Source of the DNA: Streptoverticillium olivoreticuli subsp. olivoreticuli
GTDB taxonomy: Bacteria; Actinomycetota; Actinomycetes; Streptomycetales; Streptomycetaceae
Assembly (NCBI RefSeq): GCF_003391135.1
Contig: NZ_CP031455.1
Coordinates: 6,060,001 to 6,124,000 of the forward strand
Reading direction: 5' to 3'
Length of the DNA: 64,000 bases
The notes beneath the pieces are model-generated. The model was not told where the DNA came from and ran no database searches. It worked only from the letters and a program-made list of their open reading frames with translations. The position numbers were made by a program, and so were the translations under genes. Position 1 is the stretch's first letter. Every line of letters starts with the position of its first letter. Shown piece by piece: positions 17,256 to 25,475 of the stretch.

Positions 17256-17753
17256 TCAACGGGCGGCCCGCCACCCCAGCCATACGACGAGCGGGGCGAG
17301 CAGGACGGCCAGGGCTATCGACGCCGGGAGCCGCATACGGGGTGACCGTATGGCGGCTACCAGCCCGGGCCCGGCCGCGCTCAGCGCGTAGAAGATCCAG
17401 GACCGTGCGAGCCCTCCGACATCCGCCCAGGTCATCAGCGTGCACAGCGACAGGGCCAGGCACGCCGTGACCGTCCCGGCCAGCGGTCGGACATCGAGGA
17501 CCCACAGCAGGACCACGAAACCGACCAGCGTCACCGCGATCCAGCCGGCGATGCCCATCTCGGGGTAGAGAGTGAGGCAGCCGTCGAGGGGGTGCCGTCG
17601 GCACACGCGGGACTCGGCGGCATCGGCCCAGCGCTGTATCTCGAGACCGGCCCAGCCGATGGCGGCGCCGCCCACGGCTGCGCCGAGAACCTTCAGCCGG
17701 TCGTCGCTCACGCGTGGTGCCGAGGGACCGTCCTCCCGGGCTGCGCTCCGCAT
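17256..17753 (-). CDS. Small membrane protein, function unknown
   Basis: 165 residues with about five hydrophobic segments (for example VLGAAVGGAAIGWAGL, WIAVTLVGFVVLLWVL and SIALAVLLAPLVVWLGW). A pair of Cys (SRVCRRHPLDGCL) lies in the first loop. No family recognised. The start is supported by GGGAGAGGAAG directly upstream. It begins 15 bases after the end of the large SGNH gene on the same strand, so both may share a transcript. Confidence 0.7.
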   Translation of the reverse strand: MRSAAREDGPSAPRVSDDRLKVLGAAVGGAAIGWAGLEIQRWADAAESRVCRRHPLDGCLTLYPEMGIAGWIAVTLVGFVVLLWVLDVRPLAGTVTACLALSLCTLMTWADVGGLARSWIFYALSAAGPGLVAAIRSPRMRLPASIALAVLLAPLVVWLGWRAAR

Positions 17754-17768
17754 CTTCCTCTCCCTTCG

Positions 17769-20700
17769 CTACATGCCCATCGTCCGGAGAGTGCTCTCCA
17801 GGGAGTCGGCGTAGAGCCGGGCCCCCTCGACCTTCGGGTGGAACGACTGCCCCGACGCCGGCTGATCAGAGGTGCTCGGGTTGTCGCCCGGGGTCTTGTC
17901 CAGGACGATGCCGTGAATTCTCTCCGGATCGCCGCAGACCGCCTTGCCCTTGAAGAACTCCTTGGGGTTGGAGAACGTGACGTTCGCTCCGGCGGCATTG
18001 GCGTCCGCCGTGGCGTCCTGCATCACCTGGAGCATGAGATCACCCATCTCGTTGATCCAGGGTGCCTCCGCGGAGCCGACGCCGGGGATGCACGAGCCGG
18101 CCTTCTCCAGCAGGATCGGGTAGCCCATCAGCACGATCCTGGCGTTGGGGGCCTTCGCGTGGATGGCCTTCATGGTCTGGGCGATCTTGGACCGCACCTC
18201 GCCCTTCATGACCTTGGGCTGGGAGTCCTTGAGCGCTTCGCCGTCGTTGCCCAGCTTGCCCTCCTGGCAGACCTCGGGCCAGCCGATCCCGCCGAAGATG
18301 CACTTGGTGATGATCTTCGAGAACCGGGAGTCGTTGCCACCGATGGAGATGGTGACGAGCGAGGTGTTCTCGTCCAGATAGCCCTGGTCCAGCTGGGTCA
18401 GCTCACCCCAGTGCATCTGGTCCCACGCGGCCCTGCCGCCCTCGCCGCCCGGCAGGATGTTGTCGGTCGTGGCGCCGGAGCAGGCGATCAGGTGGTAATC
18501 CATGGAGGAGTCCCAGGAGTCCGACCGGTCACCGATCGAGCTGCCGGAGTCGGCGAGCTTCGCCTGGCGCGACCACGCGTAGCGGGACCGGTGACAGGCG
18601 TTGCGGAGCTTGTCGTTGTCGCCGTAGACGTCGGTTTCCTTGTAGTAGTCGCCGCCGCCGGACTTCGAGGCGCCCTCACCGGAGGAGTACGAGTCGCCCA
18701 TGGCGACCACGATGTCCTTGGGCTTGCCGGGCAGCTTCTGGAACGCGACCGCGTCCCACGCGACGTCCTCGCTGCCGTCCCCGTCCAGCGAGTGGTTGTC
18801 GAGGGAGACCTTCGGGGTGCCGGCGAACTCGAAGACGCCCAGGGAGACCCACCTGTTCTCCTGCGTGCGCTGCGGCACGACGCGGAACTTGGTGCCCTTG
18901 CCGGTGTCGATCACATACTTCGCCTGGCGGGTGTGCGCACCGTTGTCGGGTATGTGGACCATGACCCGGGACCAGCCGTTGATCTGCTGGCCGAGCGTCC
19001 AGGTGCCGGTGACGGTCAGGTCGTGGTTGTCGGTCACGGTGCCGTCGCCGCGGGTGTGGGTGAAGTAGAAGTGGCCACCGTATCCGGCACCCAGCTGATG
19101 GACATCCATCTTGGACGGGTAGAGGCCGTTGCCGCCCTCGTTGCCGGCGAAGGTGAACTTGAACGATCCGTCGGAGGAGCTGTTGCCGCAGCCCGGCCGG
19201 GTCGTCGGCGTACTGTTCGGCAGGTCGTCGACGACGAGCGCGCCCGCGGGCAGGCCGTCCTTGGAGCAGTTCGGCTTGTAGGCCTCGCCGTCGGCCTCCT
19301 CCGGGTAGGTGGGGTCGAAGCGCAGGATCTCGTTCCCGCACGCGCGGGCCGTGTCGCAGTCCTTCCACACGGTCGGCTCGTTCCACCAGCACTTGAGGTC
19401 CTGCCGGGTGCACGCGCCGAGACCGGGCATGTTCGAGTCGTTCGGCCCGATCTTGCTCTTGTCACAGCTGTTGGACGCCGTGCAGAACAGGCCCTCCGGG
19501 GGCTTCACCGTCGTACGGGCGGAGTTGTTGGTCCACCACGCCGGACGGAAGCCGGAGACCATCTTGCCCGGCGACTCCAGGGCTTCGAGGGGCCGTGCGG
19601 CCCAGCCGAGCACCTTCTCCTGGTAGGGCCAGTCCTGGGGGTGCGCCGCGTCCTTGTAGCGGTCGCGCCCGTTCTCGTCCTCCAGGAAGGGCAGACGGTT
19701 CGCCTTCCACAGCGGGTTCGCGGGGTTGTTGGTGAAGCCGACGCCCCAGAGGCCGTCGTGCTTGCCCGCCTCGGACTTCGGGTAGTAGCCCGCGTTGTAG
19801 GCCCACAGCGCGAAGAACCAGTTCTCCATGTACTGCGGCTTGCCGTTGTTGACGATCAGACCGTCACGGCGGGTCTGGTTCCACTTCTCGATGAGGACGT
19901 TGATGCCGTCGGCGATGTTGGCGGTGTAGTCCAGCGCGGCGGCTTCCTGCTGCGTCGTGGAGAGCGGCTTCTCGTCCGGCTTCTCCTTGCCGTGCATGCG
20001 CATGCCGTCGGTGACCTGGGTGATGCCGTAACCGCAGTCGGCCTTGTCCCAGTTGATGGCCCACGGGTCGGCCTGCTTGCCGTCGGGGTTGTACTGGATG
20101 CCGTAGAAGTTGCCGATCAGCGAGTTGGCGGTGACACCGGGCACGGCCATGCGGGCGGCCTGCCACATGTTCGACTCCTGCGCGGTGATGCCGAGCATCA
20201 CCTGGGCCGGAATGCGGCCGCCGCCGTCGAGTTCGGTGCGCGGGAAGAGGGACTGCGGCTGGTACGCCGACATCCCCGTGTTCTTCCAGTTCGCCGGGCG
20301 CGAGATGAACTTGTTGAGGTTGTTGGTGATGGCCTGGTCGACGGCCCACTCGACCTGACGCGGCTTCGGCTGCATGGCCTGCTTGCCCGGGTCGTTGCGG
20401 GGCACCGCGCAGTACCGCTCGTCCTCGACGGGGTTGCTCGGCGAGCCCGTCACGCCGCGGGGCCTGGCCGAGCCCTTCGCCGGGGCGCCCGCGGTCAGGC
20501 TCGGCGAAGGCGCGCGGCCCGTGGCCGCGGTCTTCTCGGCACTGGCCGGTGCGACCTCGAACCCGGCGCCCTTGCCGGTGCCGAGCACCTTCAGGCCGAT
20601 CTTGACCGTACGGGCGGCGAGCGCCTCCTCCGGGCGGACCTTGGAGTCCTTGGTTCCCACCCAGGTGGTGTCGGTGACGAGCGCCTCGCCGCGGGTGGAC

Positions 20701-21761
20701 GCCTGCGCCTCCTTGGGCGCGCCGGACGGCCGTTTCACCGAGCCGGGCAGCTCGGCCCCGGCCTTGGTCTCACCGGTGATGAACACCGTGCCGCGGGCAC
20801 TGCTCGAAAGGTCCATCTTCGTCAGGGCACCGCTGGCCAGGACCGCGGGCCTGGCCTTCTTCGCGTCCCCCTTGGCGATGTCCTGGGCGGTGACCCGCCG
20901 GACCTCGCCCTTCGCCGAGGCGTCCGTCCGGGCGGCGAGCGAGGAGGACTTGTCCACCGGGCGGTCCAGATAGACCACGCCGCCGTCGCCGTCCGGCTTG
21001 AGCTGGAAGGGGATCCGGGCCGTCGTGGCGATCGCGGTCCGCCTGCCGGAGTCGTCGATCCTCACGAGCCGGGCGTCGTCCGCCGCGACGATGTCCTTGC
21101 CGACCGGCACCGCCGAGGTGACCTGGCCCTTGAGCTCGATCGGCTTGGCGAGCGTGCCCGCCTGCGTGTCGACCTTCATCAGCCGGGTGGCGTTCTTGTC
21201 CTCGCCGCCGGCCTGTGTCAGCACCGCCGTCTCGCCCGTGCCGCAGCCGGGGCTGAAGTAGGCCAGTGACGCCTGCTTGTCCAGCTTGGTCACCTTGCCC
21301 GAGGCCAGGTCCACCACGGCGGTGAACGCGCCACGGGCCATCAGTTCGGCCTTGTTGGTGAAGGTCCGCGGCGCGTAGGCGACCACCGCGCGCTGCCCGG
21401 AGCCGGTCACGCAGGCGTTGCCGATCCACGTGTCCGTGTCGAAGCCGGGCTCCGACAGCGTCGCGGCGGTCCGCCAGGCATAGCCGTTCTTCTTGTCCGC
21501 GACGAGGAGGTGGAATCCGTCGGCGTCGCCGCTGGACGTCCAGGCGCGGTCCGCCGACTCCTCCCACCCCTTGCCGAGGGTGGCCTTCCGGTCCTTCGGG
21601 GCCACCGCGGCGGGCGAGGACCCTTCCTGCTGTACGGCCCGGGAACCGGCGGCCGGTGCGGCCGCCCGGTCCAGCGCCCAGGACGTCGGCCCCTGGAATG
21701 CCGTTGCCCCCGCGGCCATTATCGCGGCCACGACGGCTATGGAATGATTTCTTCGTTTCAC
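17769..21761 (-). CDS. Large secreted protein: transglycosylase-like and SGNH hydrolase domains
   Basis: 1330 residues with a signal peptide. Residues about 60-370 are repetitive beta-type (TolB/propeller-like, inference). Residues about 455-700 show SLT-type transglycosylase motifs in order: ITAQESN near 519 with the likely catalytic Glu, YGITQVTDG, NIADGINVLIEKW and ALWAYNAG. Residues about 860-1005 contain a golvesin-like beta segment (VMVHIPDNGAHTRQAKYVID). The last 320 residues are an SGNH hydrolase with GDSYSSGEG near 1021, the block III motif GGNDSRF and SFHP near the end. Together this suggests an extracellular enzyme that cuts glycan and also removes an ester. Confidence 0.85.
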   Translation of the reverse strand: MKRRNHSIAVVAAIMAAGATAFQGPTSWALDRAAAPAAGSRAVQQEGSSPAAVAPKDRKATLGKGWEESADRAWTSSGDADGFHLLVADKKNGYAWRTAATLSEPGFDTDTWIGNACVTGSGQRAVVAYAPRTFTNKAELMARGAFTAVVDLASGKVTKLDKQASLAYFSPGCGTGETAVLTQAGGEDKNATRLMKVDTQAGTLAKPIELKGQVTSAVPVGKDIVAADDARLVRIDDSGRRTAIATTARIPFQLKPDGDGGVVYLDRPVDKSSSLAARTDASAKGEVRRVTAQDIAKGDAKKARPAVLASGALTKMDLSSSARGTVFITGETKAGAELPGSVKRPSGAPKEAQASTRGEALVTDTTWVGTKDSKVRPEEALAARTVKIGLKVLGTGKGAGFEVAPASAEKTAATGRAPSPSLTAGAPAKGSARPRGVTGSPSNPVEDERYCAVPRNDPGKQAMQPKPRQVEWAVDQAITNNLNKFISRPANWKNTGMSAYQPQSLFPRTELDGGGRIPAQVMLGITAQESNMWQAARMAVPGVTANSLIGNFYGIQYNPDGKQADPWAINWDKADCGYGITQVTDGMRMHGKEKPDEKPLSTTQQEAAALDYTANIADGINVLIEKWNQTRRDGLIVNNGKPQYMENWFFALWAYNAGYYPKSEAGKHDGLWGVGFTNNPANPLWKANRLPFLEDENGRDRYKDAAHPQDWPYQEKVLGWAARPLEALESPGKMVSGFRPAWWTNNSARTTVKPPEGLFCTASNSCDKSKIGPNDSNMPGLGACTRQDLKCWWNEPTVWKDCDTARACGNEILRFDPTYPEEADGEAYKPNCSKDGLPAGALVVDDLPNSTPTTRPGCGNSSSDGSFKFTFAGNEGGNGLYPSKMDVHQLGAGYGGHFYFTHTRGDGTVTDNHDLTVTGTWTLGQQINGWSRVMVHIPDNGAHTRQAKYVIDTGKGTKFRVVPQRTQENRWVSLGVFEFAGTPKVSLDNHSLDGDGSEDVAWDAVAFQKLPGKPKDIVVAMGDSYSSGEGASKSGGGDYYKETDVYGDNDKLRNACHRSRYAWSRQAKLADSGSSIGDRSDSWDSSMDYHLIACSGATTDNILPGGEGGRAAWDQMHWGELTQLDQGYLDENTSLVTISIGGNDSRFSKIITKCIFGGIGWPEVCQEGKLGNDGEALKDSQPKVMKGEVRSKIAQTMKAIHAKAPNARIVLMGYPILLEKAGSCIPGVGSAEAPWINEMGDLMLQVMQDATADANAAGANVTFSNPKEFFKGKAVCGDPERIHGIVLDKTPGDNPSTSDQPASGQSFHPKVEGARLYADSLESTLRTMGM

Positions 21762-21892
21762 GTGATCGACCCCGTGTCATTTGAATTGCCGATATCGGCA
21801 ACAGGGTCATACGCTACACAAAAAAATCCGGCAGGCAATCGTGAATTCAGTGAATTAAATTCATGCCAAATTCAACGAATTCCGGGGTGCGG

Positions 21893-22423
21893 TCAGTCGC
21901 ACAGGTAGGCGTACTCGGAGTTGTAGTCCGCGAAGTGGACACCGTTGCTGGCCTGCATGTACGCGGTGACGGTCGCGCACACGGGCTCGTCGGTGCGGAC
22001 CGGCCCGGCGTACTGGGTGAAATTACCCTTGTCCTCCTGGCAGGCGCCCCTCATCGATGCGCACACCTTGACGCTCATGGTCTGGGACTTTCCCGTGTTG
22101 TTGTCATAGATGGAACAGCCGCCCTTGTTGCCGCCCTTGGTGTAATTGAAAAGGGTCGCCAGGCGCATTTTCGGGTCGACGCCCTTCGGGAGCGGAATGG
22201 CCCGCTGCAGTTCGTAACCCTCGCCGCAGGCGTTCCCCGCCGCCGCGACCGCCTTCGGGTTGGCCGCCGCGAACGCGCGGGTCTTGCTGTCGGCCTTGGC
22301 CGAGAGGCCGGCACGCGGTGCGGAGTGGTCGGCGGCGGATGCCTGCGGGGCGGTGAGGCCGAACGCGGCGATCACGGCGACGGCCGACATGGCGCGCACG
22401 GCGGACTTGATGGTGATGGACAT
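21893..22423 (-). CDS. Small secreted Cys-containing protein
   Basis: 176 residues with a clear signal peptide (AMSAVAVIAAFGLTAPQASA). The mature part has six Cys, including CGEGYE, GGCSIYD, VCASMRGACQ and a C-terminal YLCD, which suggests three disulphides in a compact extracellular domain. No family recognised. The ATG at 22423 is chosen because GGGGAAGGGA precedes it; the longer reading to 22465 would place the signal peptide internally. Confidence 0.75.
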   Translation of the reverse strand: MSITIKSAVRAMSAVAVIAAFGLTAPQASAADHSAPRAGLSAKADSKTRAFAAANPKAVAAAGNACGEGYELQRAIPLPKGVDPKMRLATLFNYTKGGNKGGCSIYDNNTGKSQTMSVKVCASMRGACQEDKGNFTQYAGPVRTDEPVCATVTAYMQASNGVHFADYNSEYAYLCD

Positions 22424-22847
22424 GGCTGTCCCTTCCCCCTGGGTTCCTTGAATGGTCGGGATCACGGAGAAGGCGATTCCCCTGGCCCGCCGGTCGTGCG
22501 GGGTGGGTCGCCTCGGTGATCGAGGAGGAACCTACGGCTGACAGGGGCATGCCGGAAAGGGGGGAGACCGATCTCGCCGGACGGAGGTGGATCACGCGCT
22601 ACTGAACGTCACGGAAAACATCCCGCAAGGTCGGTATGTAGTGGGCGCGCTGATGTCGCGGGATGGGGACGGTCACCGGGAGTGACTATGACCTTGATCA
22701 CGAAAGGTCGTGGATGGGCTCAATTGACGCCTTGGAGGCGGAAGTTCCTATTCCATTTGCCTTCAGGGCGAACCGGCGACACGAACAGGGCCCCACCAGG
22801 CGAATGCCTGGTGGGGCCCTGTTCGTGTCGCCGGGCTGTGGGCCGAA
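22424..22847. other. 424-base intergenic region holding a long inverted repeat
   Basis: No gene seen. It contains the promoter side of the secreted-protein gene and, next to ahpD, a 29-bp perfect inverted repeat described separately. Confidence 0.6.
22773..22834 (-). terminator. 29-bp perfect inverted repeat after ahpCD
   Basis: Arms 22773-22801 and 22806-22834 are perfectly complementary with a four-base GAAT loop; the inner arm reads GGGCCCCACCAGGC. It starts about 13 bases beyond the ahpD stop, so it is most likely the terminator of the ahpC-ahpD transcript, although no T-tract follows. The stem is unusually long. Confidence 0.75.
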
Positions 22848-23381
22848 TTACTCGGCCAGCACCGCCTCGGAGTCGAGCGTCGCGCCGACCGCCTGGAGGA
22901 CGGCGGCGATCTTGAACGCCTCCTGGATCGTCTCGCGGTCCACGCCGGCCTTGCGGAGCACCTGCTCGTGCGAGTCGAGGCACATGCCGCAGCCGTTGAT
23001 CGCGGAGACGGCCAGCGACCACAGCTCGAAGTCGACCTTCTCCACGCCCGGGTTGCCGATGACGTTCATCCGCAGGCCCGCGCGCAGGTTGCCGTACTCC
23101 GGGTCCGACAGCAGGTGCCGGGTGCGGTAGTAGACGTTGTTCATCGCCATGATGGCGGCGGCCGACTTGGCCGCGGTGTACGCCTCGGGGGAGAGGTTGG
23201 CCTTGGCCTCCGGCTCCAGTTCCCGCAGCACGATCGGCGAGCGGCTCGCGATCGCGCAGGCGAGGACCGTGCCCCACAGCTGCTGCTGCGGGAGCGGGGA
23301 GTTGCCGATGACCGAACCGAGGTTCAGCTTCAGGTCCTTGGCGAAGTCCGGTATCCGGGACTTCAGCTCGTCGAGGGCCAT
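22848..23381 (-). CDS. ahpD: Alkyl hydroperoxide reductase AhpD
   Basis: 177 residues. The redox motif CGMC (Cys131 and Cys134) followed by DSHE is the AhpD active site, which in mycobacteria re-reduces AhpC using a lipoyl-protein. The rest is the all-helical carboxymuconolactone decarboxylase-like fold. It begins six bases after the ahpC stop, so the two are one operon. Regulation is probably through the divergent oxyR. Confidence 0.95.
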   Translation of the reverse strand: MALDELKSRIPDFAKDLKLNLGSVIGNSPLPQQQLWGTVLACAIASRSPIVLRELEPEAKANLSPEAYTAAKSAAAIMAMNNVYYRTRHLLSDPEYGNLRAGLRMNVIGNPGVEKVDFELWSLAVSAINGCGMCLDSHEQVLRKAGVDRETIQEAFKIAAVLQAVGATLDSEAVLAE

Positions 23382-23387
23382 CTCAGG

Positions 23388-23942
23388 TCACTCGCCCGCG
23401 AGCAGCGCGACCGGGTCGAGGGTCGTCTCGCCCTTGTTCCAGTTGCACGGGCACAGCTCGTCGGTCTGCAGCGCGTCGAGGACCCGCAGGACCTCCTTGG
23501 GGTTACGGCCGACGGAACCGGCGGTCACCATGGTGAACTGGATCTCGTTGTTCGGGTCCACGATGAAGACGGCGCGCTGGGCGTAGCCGTCCTCGCCCTC
23601 GACGCCGCAGGCCTGCATCAGCTCGTGCTTGGCGTCGGCCAGCATCGGGAAGGGCAGGTCACGCAGGTCGGCGTGGTCCTTGCGCCAGGCGTGGTGCACG
23701 AACTCGGAGTCGCCGGAGACGCCGAGGATCTGGGCGTCACGGTCGGCGAACTCGTCGTTCAGCTTGCCGAACGCGGCGATCTCGGTCGGGCAGACGAAGG
23801 TGAAGTCCTTCGGCCAGAAGAAGACGACGCGCCACTTGCCCTCGTAGGACTTGTTGTCGATCTGCGCGAAGGCCTTGTCCGCGTCGAGGTCCACACAGGC
23901 AGTCAGGTCGTACTGGGGGAACTGGTCACCGACAGTGAGCAC
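23388..23942 (-). CDS. ahpC: Peroxiredoxin AhpC
   Basis: 184 residues. Peroxidatic Cys51 lies in DFTFVCPTE, and the C-terminal CPC pair (Cys164, Cys166) in ELCPCNW can act as resolving Cys. It reduces hydrogen and organic peroxides in the cytoplasm and should be recycled by AhpD, encoded directly downstream. The GTG at 23942 follows AAGGAG at a normal distance; longer in-frame extensions run back through oxyR and are not real. Confidence 0.95.
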   Translation of the reverse strand: MLTVGDQFPQYDLTACVDLDADKAFAQIDNKSYEGKWRVVFFWPKDFTFVCPTEIAAFGKLNDEFADRDAQILGVSGDSEFVHHAWRKDHADLRDLPFPMLADAKHELMQACGVEGEDGYAQRAVFIVDPNNEIQFTMVTAGSVGRNPKEVLRVLDALQTDELCPCNWNKGETTLDPVALLAGE

Positions 23943-24074
23943 GCGCTCTCCTTGCATCGAGGAAGACCATCGTGGAACTTCCTGCGGGGGTTGGACTCCG
24001 GCCACCCTGCCACAGGAGGCATTGATAACGGAAATAGCTAGACTGAGTGAAGTTGATCGGAGGTGGTTATCAGT
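23943..24074. promoter_or_regulatory. ahpC-oxyR divergent promoter region
   Basis: This 132-base interval separates ahpC from oxyR. It contains the AT-richer run TTGATAACGGAAATAGCTAG near 24023-24042, with ATAA, ATAG and CTAG half-site-like tracts that could be bound by OxyR. Assignment of the site is inference from position. Confidence 0.5.
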
Positions 24075-25091
24075 ATGTCGTCCATAAGCCCGGAGGCGGA
24101 GCCCTCCGGTACCCCCGCGGAACCCCCGCGCACCGGCCCCGCCAAGGCCGTGCCGACCCGGCCGCGCCAGCCCAGCCTCGCCCAGCTCCGTGCCTTCGTC
24201 GCGGTCGCCGAGCACCTGCACTTCCGCGACGCGGCGTCCGCCATCGGCATGAGCCAGCCCGCGCTCTCCGGTGCCGTCTCGGCGCTGGAGGAGGTGCTCG
24301 ACGTGCAGCTCCTCGAGCGTACGACGAGAAAGGTGCTGCTCAGCCCCGCGGGCGAGCGCCTGGCCGTACGGGCCCGCGCCGTCCTCGACGCCGTCGGCGC
24401 GCTCCTGGAGGAGGCCGACGCCGCCCGCGCGCCCTTCACCGGGGTGCTCCGGCTCGGCGTGATCCCGACGGTGGCGCCGTATCTGCTGCCCACGGTGCTC
24501 CGGCTGGTCCGCGACTCCTATCCGGACCTCGACCTCCAGGTGCACGAGGAGCAGACCTCCTCGCTGCTGGACGGGCTGTCCCAGGGGCGGCTCGACCTGC
24601 TGCTGCTCGCCGTGCCGCTCGGCGCGCCCGGGGTCGTCGAGCTGCCGCTCTTCGACGAGGACTTCGTACTGGTCACTCCGAGTGACCACTGGCTGGCCGG
24701 GCGGGAGGACATCCCGCGGGACGCGCTGCGCGAACTCGACCTGCTGCTGCTCGACGAGGGCCACTGCCTGCGCGACCAGGCCCTCGACATCTGCCGCGAG
24801 GCGGGGCGTACGGCCGGGCTCCCCGTCACCACCAGCGCCGCCGGGCTGTCCACGCTGGTCCAGCTCGTCGGTGGCGGCATGGGCGTCACGTTGCTGCCGC
24901 GGACGGCGCTGCGGGTGGAGACCGGCCGCGACGACCAGCTGGCCACGGGGTACTTCGCCGATCCGGCACCGTCGCGGACGGTGGCGCTCGCGATGCGGTC
25001 GGGGGCGGCGCGGCAGGGCGAATTCGAGCAGTTCGCGGGGGCGTTGCGGGGGGCGCTTGCGTCTTTGCCGGTACGTATCGCTGAGGCGTGA
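24075..25091 (+). CDS. oxyR: LysR-family peroxide sensor OxyR
   Basis: 338 residues. The N-terminal winged helix (QLRAFVAVAEHLHFRDAASAIGMSQPALS) is the LysR DNA-binding domain. The sensor domain has Cys231 and Cys240 (GHCLRDQALDIC), with the same nine-residue spacing as the redox pair of E. coli OxyR. It should activate ahpCD on oxidation. The ATG at 24075 lies eight bases after GGAGGTGG. An Ala/Pro-rich stretch of about 35 residues precedes the DNA-binding domain. Confidence 0.95.
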   Translation: MSSISPEAEPSGTPAEPPRTGPAKAVPTRPRQPSLAQLRAFVAVAEHLHFRDAASAIGMSQPALSGAVSALEEVLDVQLLERTTRKVLLSPAGERLAVRARAVLDAVGALLEEADAARAPFTGVLRLGVIPTVAPYLLPTVLRLVRDSYPDLDLQVHEEQTSSLLDGLSQGRLDLLLLAVPLGAPGVVELPLFDEDFVLVTPSDHWLAGREDIPRDALRELDLLLLDEGHCLRDQALDICREAGRTAGLPVTTSAAGLSTLVQLVGGGMGVTLLPRTALRVETGRDDQLATGYFADPAPSRTVALAMRSGAARQGEFEQFAGALRGALASLPVRIAEA

Positions 25092-25097
25092 CTTGGG

Positions 25098-25225
25098 TGC
25101 GGGTCCGTTGCCGCCTGCGGCGGGCCTTTTCCCCTACCCGCCCCTTCCCACAACTGGGGCTCCGCCCCAGACCCCGAAGCACGCTTCGCGCGCTGTCCTC
25201 AATCGCCGGACGGGCTGAATTCGCG
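25098..25225. repeat. Dispersed GC-rich intergenic repeat, copy 2
   Basis: Reads GTGCGGGTCCGTTGCCGCC, then an inner GGGGCTCCGCCCC stem, and ends in TCAATCGCCGGACGGGCTGA. It is the near reverse complement of copy 1 and separates the convergent oxyR and ribbon-helix-helix-like genes. Confidence 0.75.
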
Positions 25226-25232
25226 GTGGTAC

Positions 25233-25475
25233 TCAGTCCGCTTCGGGTTCGGACTTGCGGGGGCGGCCTCTGCGGGGGAGGGCGGTCGTGCCTCGGGGCA
25301 GGCGGCCCGCGTCCGCCAGGGCCTTGCGCAGCAGGAATTCGATCTGAGCGTTCGCGCTGCGCAGCTCGTCCTCGGCCCAGCGCGTCAGCGCGTCGTGGAC
25401 GAGCGGGTCGAGCCGCAGCAGCACCTGCTTGCGCTGCCGCGGCCCCCGCTGCTGCGGTGGGAGATCTTCTGTCAC
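25233..25475 (-). CDS. Small ribbon-helix-helix-like protein
   Basis: 80 residues. The order KQVLLRLDPLVHDALTRWAEDELRSANAQIEFLLRKAL fits a ribbon-helix-helix (Arc/CopG) fold: a short strand, then two helices, the second starting SANAQIE. The tail is basic (RRGRPRKS). A DNA-binding role is likely but unproven. Its GTG overlaps the stop of the SPFH gene as GTGA, so both proteins are made together. Confidence 0.75.
   Translation of the reverse strand: MTEDLPPQQRGPRQRKQVLLRLDPLVHDALTRWAEDELRSANAQIEFLLRKALADAGRLPRGTTALPRRGRPRKSEPEAD

Noticed and set aside
17592..21269. A 1225-residue plus-strand frame opposite the SGNH protein
   Set aside because: It is low in normal domain structure and lies exactly opposite a protein with signal peptide and catalytic motifs.
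22773..22834. Insertion-sequence end or MITE at the long inverted repeat
   Set aside because: No transposase, no target-site duplication seen and only one copy in the window; a terminator fits the position better.
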